Positions 54,618-63,479 of a DNA stretch of 64,000 nucleotides are shown one piece after another. Where the stretch lies: assembly GCA_965200825.1 (NCBI GenBank), contig OZ241385.1, positions 620,001 to 684,000 of the forward strand, given 5' to 3'. Every line of letters starts with the position of its first letter. Position 1 is the stretch's first letter. A program made the position numbers and the translations under genes. This stretch comes from Bin80 sp026709335 (GTDB lineage: Bacteria > Bacteroidota > Rhodothermia > Rhodothermales > Bin80). The notes beneath the pieces are model-generated. The model was not told the DNA's origin, searched no databases, and saw only the letters and a list, made by a program, of their open reading frames with translations.

Positions 54618-56774
54618 CTACCAGGTAGCCAGTGATCGGGCTGCTGAAAGGATATCTTCTTCTTGGGGAAGTACCTCTCGTTCCAGTGTCGCCGCAAAGG
54701 GAACATACGAGAACTTGGATCCAACACGCCGAACCGGTGCATCAAGTTCGGAGAAGAAAATGTCAGAGGCCTGTGCAGCAATCTCTGCACCATAGCCAAG
54801 GAATTCATGATCCTCATGCACAACCAGGAGTCGATGGGTCTTGCGAACTGAATTAAATACAGCCTCTGAATCCAGCGGCATAAGTGTTCGCAGATCAATG
54901 ACCTCAGCAGATATCTGATCTTCCCTGGAGAGCTTCCTAGCTGCTGCCAGACATTTATGGACGAGAAATCCATAGGTAATGATGGTCAGATCCGTCCCCT
55001 CTCTACTCGTGTGTGCTTTTCCAAGGGGAATCAGATATTCCTCATCTGGTTCGGGCCCCCTGGCGCTTGCCGCTCGATATAAAGCTTTGTGCTCCAAAAA
55101 TATCACAGGATCGTTACTTCGAATCGCAGTCTTAAGAAGTCCTTTAGCATCTGCTGCTGAAGAAGGCATCACCACATTGAATCCAGGGGTATGGCTGAAG
55201 ATTGTCTCAATATTTTGTGAGTGACAGAGTCCTCCATGGATATAGCCACCGCATGGGATTCGAATGACCATGGGGCAGGACCATGCATTGTTGGATCGAT
55301 AGCGAAGCGTAGCAACCTGGTTGCGCAAGTGCTGCATGGCAGGCCATATATAGTCTGCAAACTGGATTTCAACCACCGGTTTGAAACCGGAGGCACTGAG
55401 CCCCATGGCGGTCCCGATAATGGAGGCTTCAGCCAAGGGAGAATTAAAGCAACGTCCAGTTCCGAATTTTTCAGTGAGTCCACGCGTGGCTGTGAACACT
55501 CCTCCCTTTTGCCCGGCTACATCCTCACCGTAAACAAGAATAGATTCGTCGCGAGCCATCTCTTCATGAAGACCATGATTGATTGCATCCACCATAACGA
55601 CCGGTTCACCGTCCGGCTCACTGCTATGATACTGAAGATCCAGATCACCTTCAAAGAACACATGAGTGACTGCACTTTCTGGATCAGGGTCATCACGCTG
55701 TTCGACAAGGCTTACGGTCTCGTTAATCTCGTCCATGATCGTCTCCTGCAACTTCTCCGAGTCGGAGGCGGTGATGATTTCAGCTTCAATCAGTGCATGT
55801 TCAAGCCGAGTAATTGGATCAATCATCTGATCCTGGATCAATTCTTCTTCGCTACGATACTTTAGATGGTTATCAGAGGAAGAATGTGGAAGAAGTCGAA
55901 CGACATCTGCCACAAGACAGACCGGGCCTTTCCCTTGCCGCAGGTGGGCAATCGCCGCCTTGGCAACTGAATAAACTTTAAAGAAATCAGTTCCGTCGAC
56001 CCGGAATCTGGCCAAGCCTTCATAGCCTCCTGCGAGTTTGTATGGCGTCCCCCCTGCGGTCTGATCAGTAACAGGAACGCTGATCGCATATTTGTTATCT
56101 TGAATCAGAAAGAGGATGGGTGCTTTGCTTCGAGCTGCCCAATTCAGAGCTTCATGGAAAGCCCCTTGAGAAGTCGCACCATCTCCGGCAGAGCATAATG
56201 TAAAGGCATCCGATCCCCGCTTCATGGACGCCATCGTCAGCCCTAGGGCAGGCAGGAACTGTGAGCCAACAGAAGAACATACAGTCAGAATATTTTTATC
56301 CCGTGCCCCATAGTGCGCAGGCATTTGGCGGCCGCCAGAGTTTACGCTATCCGATTTGGCCAAGTGGTCAAGGAGAGTTTCTTCAATAGTCTGCCCAAGT
56401 GCAAGTGCAAGCGCAAGATCACGATAGTACGGGCAAAACCAATCGTATCCGGGTTTACTCAACAGGCCTATAGCAGTCTGTGCGGCTTCATGCCCGCTGC
56501 AGCCAACGTGAAAAAATCCTTTTCCCTGTTTGAGGAGCGAAAGCATCTTCCGGTCCAGCAAGCGAGCAGTGTACATAGTGTGTAGTGCATGCACGAGGGT
56601 CGCTGGATCAAAATTTGCTGGGTGGATTAGTTCAACATCAAGTCCCTCCCCGTAACAGTTCTCGTCAATGTCAATTAGTCGATTTTCTTCATGAGCGGCA
56701 GAATGATGCCCATTACCAATAGGCTCGGTGGAGCCAATATCTGAAATAGTTGTATCTAGGGGAATGCTGTCCAT
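54618..56774 (-). CDS. fused E1 alpha/beta 2-oxoacid dehydrogenase, branched-chain type
   Basis: A 718-residue single-chain E1 component. The alpha part has HPANFDPATLVHAL, FFHVGCSGHEAAQTAI and the thiamine-diphosphate motif GDGATSQG (from residue 197). The beta part from about residue 385 has VYGEDVAGQKGGVF, IGTAMGLSASGFKPVVE and the C-terminal transketolase domain (DLRTLMPLDSEAV). It decarboxylates branched-chain 2-oxoacids or pyruvate for transfer to lipoyl-E2. E2 and E3 genes are not in the window. Fusion of both E1 subunits is typical of Bacteroidota-type organisms. Confidence 0.9.
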   Translation of the reverse strand: MDSIPLDTTISDIGSTEPIGNGHHSAAHEENRLIDIDENCYGEGLDVELIHPANFDPATLVHALHTMYTARLLDRKMLSLLKQGKGFFHVGCSGHEAAQTAIGLLSKPGYDWFCPYYRDLALALALGQTIEETLLDHLAKSDSVNSGGRQMPAHYGARDKNILTVCSSVGSQFLPALGLTMASMKRGSDAFTLCSAGDGATSQGAFHEALNWAARSKAPILFLIQDNKYAISVPVTDQTAGGTPYKLAGGYEGLARFRVDGTDFFKVYSVAKAAIAHLRQGKGPVCLVADVVRLLPHSSSDNHLKYRSEEELIQDQMIDPITRLEHALIEAEIITASDSEKLQETIMDEINETVSLVEQRDDPDPESAVTHVFFEGDLDLQYHSSEPDGEPVVMVDAINHGLHEEMARDESILVYGEDVAGQKGGVFTATRGLTEKFGTGRCFNSPLAEASIIGTAMGLSASGFKPVVEIQFADYIWPAMQHLRNQVATLRYRSNNAWSCPMVIRIPCGGYIHGGLCHSQNIETIFSHTPGFNVVMPSSAADAKGLLKTAIRSNDPVIFLEHKALYRAASARGPEPDEEYLIPLGKAHTSREGTDLTIITYGFLVHKCLAAARKLSREDQISAEVIDLRTLMPLDSEAVFNSVRKTHRLLVVHEDHEFLGYGAEIAAQASDIFFSELDAPVRRVGSKFSYVPFAATLEREVLPQEEDILSAARSLATW

Positions 56775-57739
56775 CTACGGAAGAAGATAACAAAAAATCG
56801 CTGACATCATACTGAAGAATCAGAAAATGGTGGTCGGGATGGAAAAAGCAGTACGCTAGGAAAACTAAGACACCAACCTCTGAAGCGTAACGCTTTTTGG
56901 GGATACTTGTTCCTATGAGTCTCCAGAGAATCTACTATAAAGATAGCCAATAGGGATTTCGTTGAATATACCGGAATGTCAAATACTCGTTGAAGAAGCA
57001 TAACATAGTGAAGGGAAAGATGGCTTCTGCACTTGGGAGAAGCAGAGATTGGGGAAAGCGTAGTGAGGATTGGTTTCCAATTCAGCCTCATGCATTTTGA
57101 ACTGAGCGGGTGTACAATGAACCTAGATATCTTGGGGTATTTCGTGCTGGTTACCACAGCCAAGACATTCTTTGTGGTTGTACTGTTCATGTTGTTGACA
57201 TGGGTGATGTAAAAAGAAGCCTTGTGTAGGTCAATGAGTTTGACCGGAATCCTGAAAAACCAAAACTCCGAAATCCAGATCAAAACTTTTGCACCTAAAA
57301 GCAGTATATTTTCGACGCTGCCTTTTCGCTTTGGGGGATCTCCAATCACATGTGTGTGCCAATTCAGGCAGGCATTCTGCAATACAAGCTGGACAATACA
57401 AACTGTATATGACATTTCATTTTGATGGCAGAACATAATGATCAAACATCAACGTCTTCTTGCCTTCTTGTCATCTGATGAACGAGAAATCGTGGTCGTC
57501 AAAATCCAGAGCATGGAGTAGCAGGATACAATCAAACAGAGTTCAGGCGAAATTAGAGCGTCCACAAAACCGCAAAACAGTCTTTACAAGGCTTCATTCT
57601 CGTCCGGATCGTCCACTAAAACAAGTCCCTCAGATATACAACAGATCCCTCTATTTCCTTTGCTTAAAAGTCAGATTGTGTTTGAAGTATGGAATCACGC
57701 TCTATATTGCCTATATTCGGGGCGGAAAGTTGATATGTA
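56775..57739. other. 965-base gap with no convincing gene
   Basis: The region between the E1 gene and pyrC holds a 212-codon minus-strand frame (56807-57445) of implausible composition and a plus-strand frame (57460-57825) that overlaps pyrC. Another minus-strand frame near 57100 reads Cys/His-rich (QQHEQYNHKECLGCG), possibly a decayed gene. I see no terminator, RNA gene or riboswitch. Confidence 0.4.
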
Positions 57740-59026
57740 ATGACACCGAATCTTTGCATCAAGAATGGAACGGTTCTGAATCCCGTGACAGGGAAAACTC
57801 GTTCCGTGGATATACGCATTCATGATGGAGTCATTACAGAAACGGGACCTGACCTGGAAGTTTCTGATGAGCGGGTATTGGACGCACGTGGTTTGATGAT
57901 TTCTCCGGGATGGATGGATATGCATGTTCATCTGCGAGATCCTGGCCAAGAGCATAAGGAAACCATTGAGACAGGATGTAGAGCGGCCGCTTTTGGGGGC
58001 TTTACGGCTGTAGCATGTATGCCGAACACCGATCCACCAATTGACAACAGGGAAGCTGTACAGTCACTGATTAAACGCGCCGAAATGTTACCGGTAGACG
58101 TGCACCCGATTGCCTGCGTATCCCGGGGGCGTCAGGGAAAGAATTTGTCTGAGATGGTAGAGTTGGCAGAAGCTGGTGCAGTAGGGTTCAGTGATGACGG
58201 ATCACCTGTACAAGATGGAAGTCTGATGCGCCGAGCCCTTGAGTATGCTAGTCGTGTTGGAAAGCCAATCATCAATCACATGGAAGACCTTGGCCTTGGC
58301 CCGAAGGGCGAAATGAATGAGGGTATTATTTCTACAACCCTTGGGCTGACACCTATCCCCACATTTTCTGAGGAATCAATGCTTGGACGGGATCTGATGC
58401 TGGCAGAGTTAACTCGGGGACATTTGCACGTAGCACATGTATCTACGGAGCGATCAACCGCCATGATTCGTGAAGCCAAGGTGAGGGGTATATGCGTAAC
58501 GGCAGAAGCGTGCCCACATCATTTTTCATTGACAGAAAATGCTGTCGAGAAATCGGGTTTTGATGCACAGACAAAAATGCATCCACCCTTAAGGGCGGCA
58601 GAGGATGTAGAAGCGATTCGAGCCGGATTTTGTGATGGAACTCTCGACGTCATTTGTACCGATCATGCCCCGCATGCTACTTTTGAGAAGGAAACTGATT
58701 TTGTATCTGCTCCATTTGGAATCATAGGTCTTGAAACAGCTTGGGGACTTACCGGCAGGCATCTGATTGCTAACGGCAGGCTGACTGTTGGGGAGGCAGT
58801 GAATAAACTTTGTGTTGCGCCGCGTCAAATTCTCGGTATTGATGTTCCCGTGCTTAAAGTCGGAGAAACAGCAAATTTAACAATCTTTGATGCGACTACC
58901 GAGTGGATATTTGAAGATCGCCATATTCGTTCCAAGAGCAAGAACACGCCGTTTTTAGGAATGCCGATGAGAGGGCGTGCCTGGGCAATTTATAACAAGG
59001 GGCGACTCGTAGAGCAGAGACCATAG
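57740..59026 (+). CDS. pyrC: dihydroorotase
   Basis: A 428-residue cyclic amidohydrolase of pyrimidine synthesis. Metal ligands and substrate contacts are visible in MDMHVHLRDPGQEHKE, GGFTAVACMPNTDPP, the INHMEDLGLG segment (the usual Cys of HCED replaced by Met), HVAHVSTERST and CTDHAPH with the catalytic Asp. It looks like the stand-alone bacterial class I enzyme. No other pyr gene is close. Allantoinase or dihydropyrimidinase activity is less likely. Confidence 0.9.
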   Translation: MTPNLCIKNGTVLNPVTGKTRSVDIRIHDGVITETGPDLEVSDERVLDARGLMISPGWMDMHVHLRDPGQEHKETIETGCRAAAFGGFTAVACMPNTDPPIDNREAVQSLIKRAEMLPVDVHPIACVSRGRQGKNLSEMVELAEAGAVGFSDDGSPVQDGSLMRRALEYASRVGKPIINHMEDLGLGPKGEMNEGIISTTLGLTPIPTFSEESMLGRDLMLAELTRGHLHVAHVSTERSTAMIREAKVRGICVTAEACPHHFSLTENAVEKSGFDAQTKMHPPLRAAEDVEAIRAGFCDGTLDVICTDHAPHATFEKETDFVSAPFGIIGLETAWGLTGRHLIANGRLTVGEAVNKLCVAPRQILGIDVPVLKVGETANLTIFDATTEWIFEDRHIRSKSKNTPFLGMPMRGRAWAIYNKGRLVEQRP

Positions 59027-59235
59027 CATTTGAATTCAAGGATAAATCTGCTATTTGATCAGTACCGACTGTGGCCTTGATGTTTATGCTCTGCATAATC
59101 TGATAATATCCAGTTTGCAGTCTCTTCTGTACGGTATTTCTACTATCCATGGATCCTATCATCTCTTGAAAAGGAATAACTCCCTCTTTGCAGGGATGCC
59201 GAATATTTCACAAGGTTAATCAACTCATTTCTCGT

Positions 59236-60303
59236 ATGCTACATGTTGTTCTGATTTATGGTGGTCAATCTGCTGAGTATGAAGTTTCCCTGATATCGGC
59301 TCGTAGCATTCTCCAGGCCATTGATTTGACAAAGTACAAAGTAACGCTAATCCGTATTGATCGTGATGGAACATGGATTCGGGTTGATTCCGGTCAGTAT
59401 GGGGCTTCACCCGAGATTGATTTAGAAGCACCAGGAGATGCGGTATTCCTTGTGCCGTCAGGGAATGTAGTTTCTGTAGAGCGCCCAGAAGATTCAATTT
59501 CGGTTGATGTGGTATTTCCAATTCTGCATGGAACTAACGGAGAGGACGGCACCATTCAAGGGTTACTTCAATTGTATGGAATTCCCTTCGTAGGAGCGGG
59601 TGTTCTTGGCTCCGCGATCTGCATGGACAAGGATGCCACAAAGCGTCTTTTAACAGAGGCAGGAATTACAGTCCCGAAATTTAAGGTTCTCTGCTCCGGA
59701 TTAGGCAATCTCCCCAGCTATGATTTTCTGGCAAATTCGCTCGGGAAGACACTCTTTGTCAAGCCGGCAAACACGGGTTCTTCTGTGGGAATTTCTCGTG
59801 TCGAATCTATTGTTGAATACCAAGAAGCAGTGAAATTGGCGTTCAAATACGATGATAAGGTTCTGATAGAAGAAGCAATTAATGGGCGCGAGATTGAGTG
59901 CGCTGTACTGGGCAGAAACCCTGTTCGCATCTCTATATGTGGCGAAATCACCACAACCCACTCATTTTATTCATATCAGGCAAAGTACAAAGATGAATCT
60001 GCTACGGATCTGATTATTCCGGCATCTTTGCCGGAGGGCATCATGGCTCAGATTCAGGATTTGGCTCGAAAAGTATGCCGGGTACTGGAGTGTCAGGGTA
60101 TGGCGCGTGTAGATTTTTTTCTTGAAAAAAATAATCGGATACTGGTGAATGAAGTCAACACAATTCCAGGGTTTACATCGGTAAGTATGTATCCATTACT
60201 TTGGGATCATTCCGGTGTATCTTTTCCCGATTTGGTGGACGCATTAATTCATGATGCATTGATTGCACATGAGAGGCACTCCCAAGTAATGCTCAGTCGC
60301 TAA
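59236..60303 (+). CDS. ddl: D-alanine--D-alanine ligase
   Basis: A 355-residue ATP-grasp ligase making D-Ala-D-Ala for peptidoglycan. The ATG at 59236 gives MLHVVLIYGGQSAEYEVSLIS, matching the family; an in-frame start at 59188 is unlikely. It has FPILHGTNGEDGTIQG, VKPANTGSSVGISRV and EVNTIPGFTSVSMYPLLW. Its TAA stop overlaps the murF ATG (TAATG), so the two cell-wall genes are translationally coupled. Confidence 0.93.
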   Translation: MLHVVLIYGGQSAEYEVSLISARSILQAIDLTKYKVTLIRIDRDGTWIRVDSGQYGASPEIDLEAPGDAVFLVPSGNVVSVERPEDSISVDVVFPILHGTNGEDGTIQGLLQLYGIPFVGAGVLGSAICMDKDATKRLLTEAGITVPKFKVLCSGLGNLPSYDFLANSLGKTLFVKPANTGSSVGISRVESIVEYQEAVKLAFKYDDKVLIEEAINGREIECAVLGRNPVRISICGEITTTHSFYSYQAKYKDESATDLIIPASLPEGIMAQIQDLARKVCRVLECQGMARVDFFLEKNNRILVNEVNTIPGFTSVSMYPLLWDHSGVSFPDLVDALIHDALIAHERHSQVMLSR

Positions 60304-61604
60304 TGTCGTTTTCTACGGATACCAGAACTATCAAGGAGGGAGATACCTATATAGCTATCCGGGGAGAACGTTATGACGGGCATGATTTTGTCCAGGAGGC
60401 TCTCAATAAAGGTGCGGAGCGAGCCATTGTTGAGAGAACGATTGATGGTGTCTGTATAACACGGTTGAAAGTTGTCCCCGATTCCATCGAGTACATTGCG
60501 GGGGTCGCTCAAAGCAAGGTAAATCGTGCCCGAGCGCAGGTGATTGCAATTACAGGTTCGGTTGGTAAAACGACAACACGCAATGCGGTCACTCAGGTAA
60601 TGCAAGCTGCTGGTAATGTAGTTTCTTCTGTGGGAAATCTCAATACTCTCTTGGGACTGTCTCTTACATTAGCAAATAGCGAGATTCGCAAGAATTCACG
60701 TCTGGTACTCGAAATGGGAGCCAGTAAGAAGGGAGATTTATCAGAAATTTGTCAGTATTTCAAGCCGGACATTTCCATTGTCACGAATGTTCGAGGCGTT
60801 CACTTGGAAATGCTCGGGACAATCGAGGGTGTTCGCGAGGAAAAGTGTGAGATAGTCAGAGCGCTTGATCCTACAGGGATTGCATGTCTGAATGCAGATG
60901 ATAAGCTTACCCGCGGGATGATGTCAGATTGTAAGGGGAGTTATTTACTCTATGGTATGGCCTCAGATGCAGATGTCACCCCTCGTCAGATCACGGCAGA
61001 AACGGGGTTACTTGGCAGGCACGTCACTTATATTTTATTGGCAGCCTTTGCAGCTGGTACTGCAGTGGGTATAGCCCCTCATACAATCAATGAGGCTTTG
61101 AGTAGACTCAAGCCTGAAAAAGGGCGCTTGAACCGGTTGCCTGCGAGGCGAGGGGCTGTTTTAATTGATGATTCATATAATGCCAGCCCTGACGCAGTGG
61201 AGGCAGCATTGGGAGTGCTAGTTGAGCAGACTGCTAGACGGCGTATTGCATTCTTGGGTGATATGTTGGAATTGGGTGACAGTGAGCAGGAGGCACACAA
61301 AAAGGTTCTTCAAAAGGCAGTAAAGGTGGCTGATGTGATTTATGGTTGTGGGCCAAGAATGCAGAGTGCAGCCATGGAATTATCGTCAATCTTGCAAGAA
61401 AACGTTCAATGTTTTTCGGATTCAAATGAACTCGTTTCCGAACTATTGTATGGAGGGATCTATCGACCGGAATTAGGGGATGTGATCTTGGTCAAGGGGT
61501 CACAGGGTTCACGCATGGAGCGGGTTAGTCGGGTTCTGCTCGCAGAAGATATCTCGCCGGAATCTGTTCTTCCTCGCCAGAATGAGGCATGGCTTTCGAT
61601 TTAA
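60303..61604 (+). CDS. murF: UDP-MurNAc-tripeptide--D-Ala-D-Ala ligase MurF
   Basis: A 433-residue Mur ligase that uses the dipeptide made by the upstream ddl product. The N-terminal UDP-binding domain has DTRTIKEGDTYIAIRG. The ATP-binding loop is AITGSVGKTTTRNAV. LVLEMGASKKGDLSEI holds the metal Glu and IDDSYNASPDAVEAAL the C-terminal MurF signature. The ddl-murF pairing supports the assignment over MurE or MurC. Confidence 0.93.
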   Translation: MSFSTDTRTIKEGDTYIAIRGERYDGHDFVQEALNKGAERAIVERTIDGVCITRLKVVPDSIEYIAGVAQSKVNRARAQVIAITGSVGKTTTRNAVTQVMQAAGNVVSSVGNLNTLLGLSLTLANSEIRKNSRLVLEMGASKKGDLSEICQYFKPDISIVTNVRGVHLEMLGTIEGVREEKCEIVRALDPTGIACLNADDKLTRGMMSDCKGSYLLYGMASDADVTPRQITAETGLLGRHVTYILLAAFAAGTAVGIAPHTINEALSRLKPEKGRLNRLPARRGAVLIDDSYNASPDAVEAALGVLVEQTARRRIAFLGDMLELGDSEQEAHKKVLQKAVKVADVIYGCGPRMQSAAMELSSILQENVQCFSDSNELVSELLYGGIYRPELGDVILVKGSQGSRMERVSRVLLAEDISPESVLPRQNEAWLSI

Positions 61605-61665
61605 TTGATCCATTAGCAAGTGAATTTAATCTCACGACCGAGCTCCTTATAAATCATTTACATTT

Positions 61666-61764
61666 GAACCTATTGCAAAACCCAAAAAAATGAGCATAAG
61701 CATTACTCTGAAAGCACCTGAGGAAATCTTTTCTGTCTGAAAACAGAGGTTTTGCAAGAGGTTC
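61666..61764. mobile_element. MITE-like element, 99 bp
   Basis: Terminal inverted repeats of 17 bases lie at 61666-61682 (gaacctattgcaaaacc) and 61748-61764 (ggttttgcaagaggttc), with one mismatch. A 4-bp direct repeat attt flanks both ends (61662-61665 and 61765-61768), as expected of a target-site duplication. The end sequence recalls IS5-type insertion sequences. No transposase is inside. Confidence 0.75.
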
Positions 61765-61904
61765 ATTTATCTCTGCATTATTTGCAACAGCACTTGGAGG
61801 CCTCTTGTAACCCCCTTCGCATAGGTAGGAAATAAAATTGAAACTAGTGAAACTGAGCGACTTTAATATTTCGGCGGTGCAGCCCGAAGAGATATTAAAC
61901 AGAT

Positions 61905-61944
61905 CCAGTGGAACGGGGCTCGTTTGAAAACAAAGTTCCACTGG
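61905..61944. repeat. 10-bp perfect inverted repeat
   Basis: ccagtggaac and gttccactgg are separated by 20 bases. There is no T tract directly after either arm. It could be a weak hairpin or operator upstream of the lipoprotein gene. Confidence 0.45.
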
Positions 61945-62104
61945 AAAACAGGGTGCTATATTGCCCCGTCATTGGTTCATATATCATTCGATCTCAAACG
62001 ATTTGCTTTTTTAATTTTTTTTTGATTATCTTGCGAGACCACTTCACTAAAAACAAATTCTTGAAACCATGCAAATTTATAAATTCATACATGAGATTAG
62101 GCTG

Positions 62105-62641
62105 ATGGCAAAAGGCTGGATTTTTCCGTACCCATTAGTTGTTTTATGCCTAATGTGGATCGGTTTTTTGACGGGTTGTGATACATCAGGTGATATAGTC
62201 ACTGCAGAAACACAGAGCCCGGAAGAAGAATTAATTTCATTGATAAATAATGAGATAAATTTGCCTAGCGAAATGTTGATCACCTCTACGAAGAAGTTCT
62301 TTGTAGAGGAATTTGAACCTAGTGGAAATCGTGGCATGCTTACTAATAGAGTTCATTGGGGGGTTCTCACCTCGGAAGATACACGTTTCCTCTTTTTAGC
62401 AATGGCATTGACTGGATCTGCTTTGCCCAAGATGCAAGCGGCGACAGATTGTTCTGTAGAAGCAGAAGCGGGTATGCGGAAAAAAATAAGATTTGCCAAA
62501 TGCGTGGAAAACCTTCATGAACATTGTGATGGTGCCTGGACTTGGACAGATGAGAATGGAGACTCCCATGCTGATGGATATAATCTGGTGCGCAATGAAA
62601 AAGGTAACTGGGAATTGACTGATTGTGATCCTTCTGGATAG
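62105..62641 (+). CDS. small exported lipoprotein, unknown
   Basis: A 178-residue protein. From the ATG at 62105 the signal peptide ends in the lipobox FLTGC; an in-frame ATG at 62069 is possible. The mature part has an acidic helical region (SPEEELISLINNEIN) and a Cys-containing C-terminus with WTWTDENGDSHADGYN. No family is recognised. It is followed by an 838-base gap with a second degenerate repeat element. Confidence 0.6.
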   Translation: MAKGWIFPYPLVVLCLMWIGFLTGCDTSGDIVTAETQSPEEELISLINNEINLPSEMLITSTKKFFVEEFEPSGNRGMLTNRVHWGVLTSEDTRFLFLAMALTGSALPKMQAATDCSVEAEAGMRKKIRFAKCVENLHEHCDGAWTWTDENGDSHADGYNLVRNEKGNWELTDCDPSG

Positions 62642-62870
62642 GAAAGATTTGTGTCATTTATCAGGGCATGCAGTAAATTTCCACCCCTATTGTTGATAAA
62701 GTCGAAATTTAACAGGAACTCTGGAATGGAGGTGGTGTATTTGGGGAGTGCATCCATGTTCAGATCTATCTCTCCAAATTCATGGCATTAGGAAAACAAA
62801 AGGACGGCATTTAGTGTTAATGTTGAGTCATTCATCAAATGTCGGATAGAAGTGTTTGAGTTTCACCCGT

Positions 62871-63047
62871 GAGTTTCTTGCAAAGCCTCTGAGCCCGAAA
62901 AAAGGAGGGTTTTTGACCGATTTTTTCGAGAGTTCCCACGTCTTAAAGATCCTCACAGATAATTGGCCCCCAGTTCATCTGTTTTTGATGGATCCGTACC
63001 AATTCTCCACATCAATCCCCCGGTCCAGAAGCTTTGCAAGAAGTTAA
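62871..63047. repeat. degenerate inverted-repeat element, possibly related to the MITE
   Basis: tttcttgcaaagcctctg at 62874-62891 and its near reverse complement cagaagctttgcaagaag at 63026-63043 match at 16 of 18 positions. The cttgcaaa core is shared with the MITE ends at 61666. No target duplication is visible, so the relation is tentative. Confidence 0.45.
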
Positions 63048-63194
63048 ACATTATCTAATTGATGAATAGGATACATCTTATCTTGATCCATAGATCCTAA
63101 TATTAAATAGTGCTCTTCCGAAAAATGCCTGTTGTTGATTTGAACTGCTTTCAGTGTACTTCTATGGCCATTTTCTTTTGTTACGAGATGGAAT

Positions 63195-63224
63195 TTCTTC
63201 AAACATATAGATTGAAGAATTTTT
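63195..63224 (+). terminator. weak AT-rich hairpin with T run
   Basis: ttcttcaa at 63195-63202 pairs with ttgaagaa at 63212-63219, with a 9-base loop and then five T. It could end a plus-strand transcript, but no nearby plus-strand gene needs it except the lipoprotein gene 550 bases upstream. AT stems are weak terminators. Confidence 0.25.
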
Positions 63225-63458
63225 GAAGATTTCTGCTCTCATCTGACTGAATCATGCATATACATAGTTTTGAGGCAAGTTTTCGCTCTATCGTAGACGA
63301 ACACGGGTTTTGATGACGAAATTCTTCGTGCCAGAGAATTGTGAAGATGATCTATGGTCAACGATAAAAATCTTTCATAGGAGGCCGGAAAACAAGTTTA
63401 TTTTTCAAGATCAGAAATTCATCTCTTTTTCGGACGGGTACTAAATAACTGCAACTTC

Positions 63459-63468
63459 GGAACCCTTG
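63459..63468 (+). promoter_or_regulatory. shared upstream element of AAA+ genes (copy 3)
   Basis: GGAACCCTTG lies 12 bases before the ATG at 63480 and 48 before a GTG at 63516. The latter distance and the following TCAACT match the arrangement in paralogue 1. Confidence 0.45.
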
Positions 63469-63479
63469 AAGCCTCAACT

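Larger units (their letters stand above)
61605..62068. other. intergenic region holding a MITE and an inverted repeat
   Basis: This 464-base gap between murF and a lipoprotein gene contains the MITE-like element at 61666-61764 and a 10-bp inverted repeat at 61905-61944. The latter part is strongly AT-rich (near 62010) and probably carries the promoter of the lipoprotein gene. A minus-strand frame across the MITE (61654-61941) is not called. Confidence 0.5.
62642..63479. other. intergenic region upstream of the third AAA+ gene
   Basis: This 838-base gap is rather AT-rich. It holds a degenerate inverted-repeat element (62871-63047) and an AT-rich stem at 63195-63219 followed by a short T run. 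The last part carries the GGAACCCTTG motif shared by AAA+ genes. A plus-strand frame at 62856-63047 is only the interior of the repeat element. Confidence 0.5.

Noticed and set aside
56807..57445. 212-codon minus-strand frame between the E1 gene and pyrC
   Set aside because: Composition is unlike a protein (scattered Cys, Trp and Ser-Pro runs), there is no ribosome-binding site and no recognisable domain.
61654..61941. 95-codon minus-strand frame across the MITE
   Set aside because: The frame mostly covers the MITE and AT-rich flank. It could be a transposase tail relic but has no recognisable motif.
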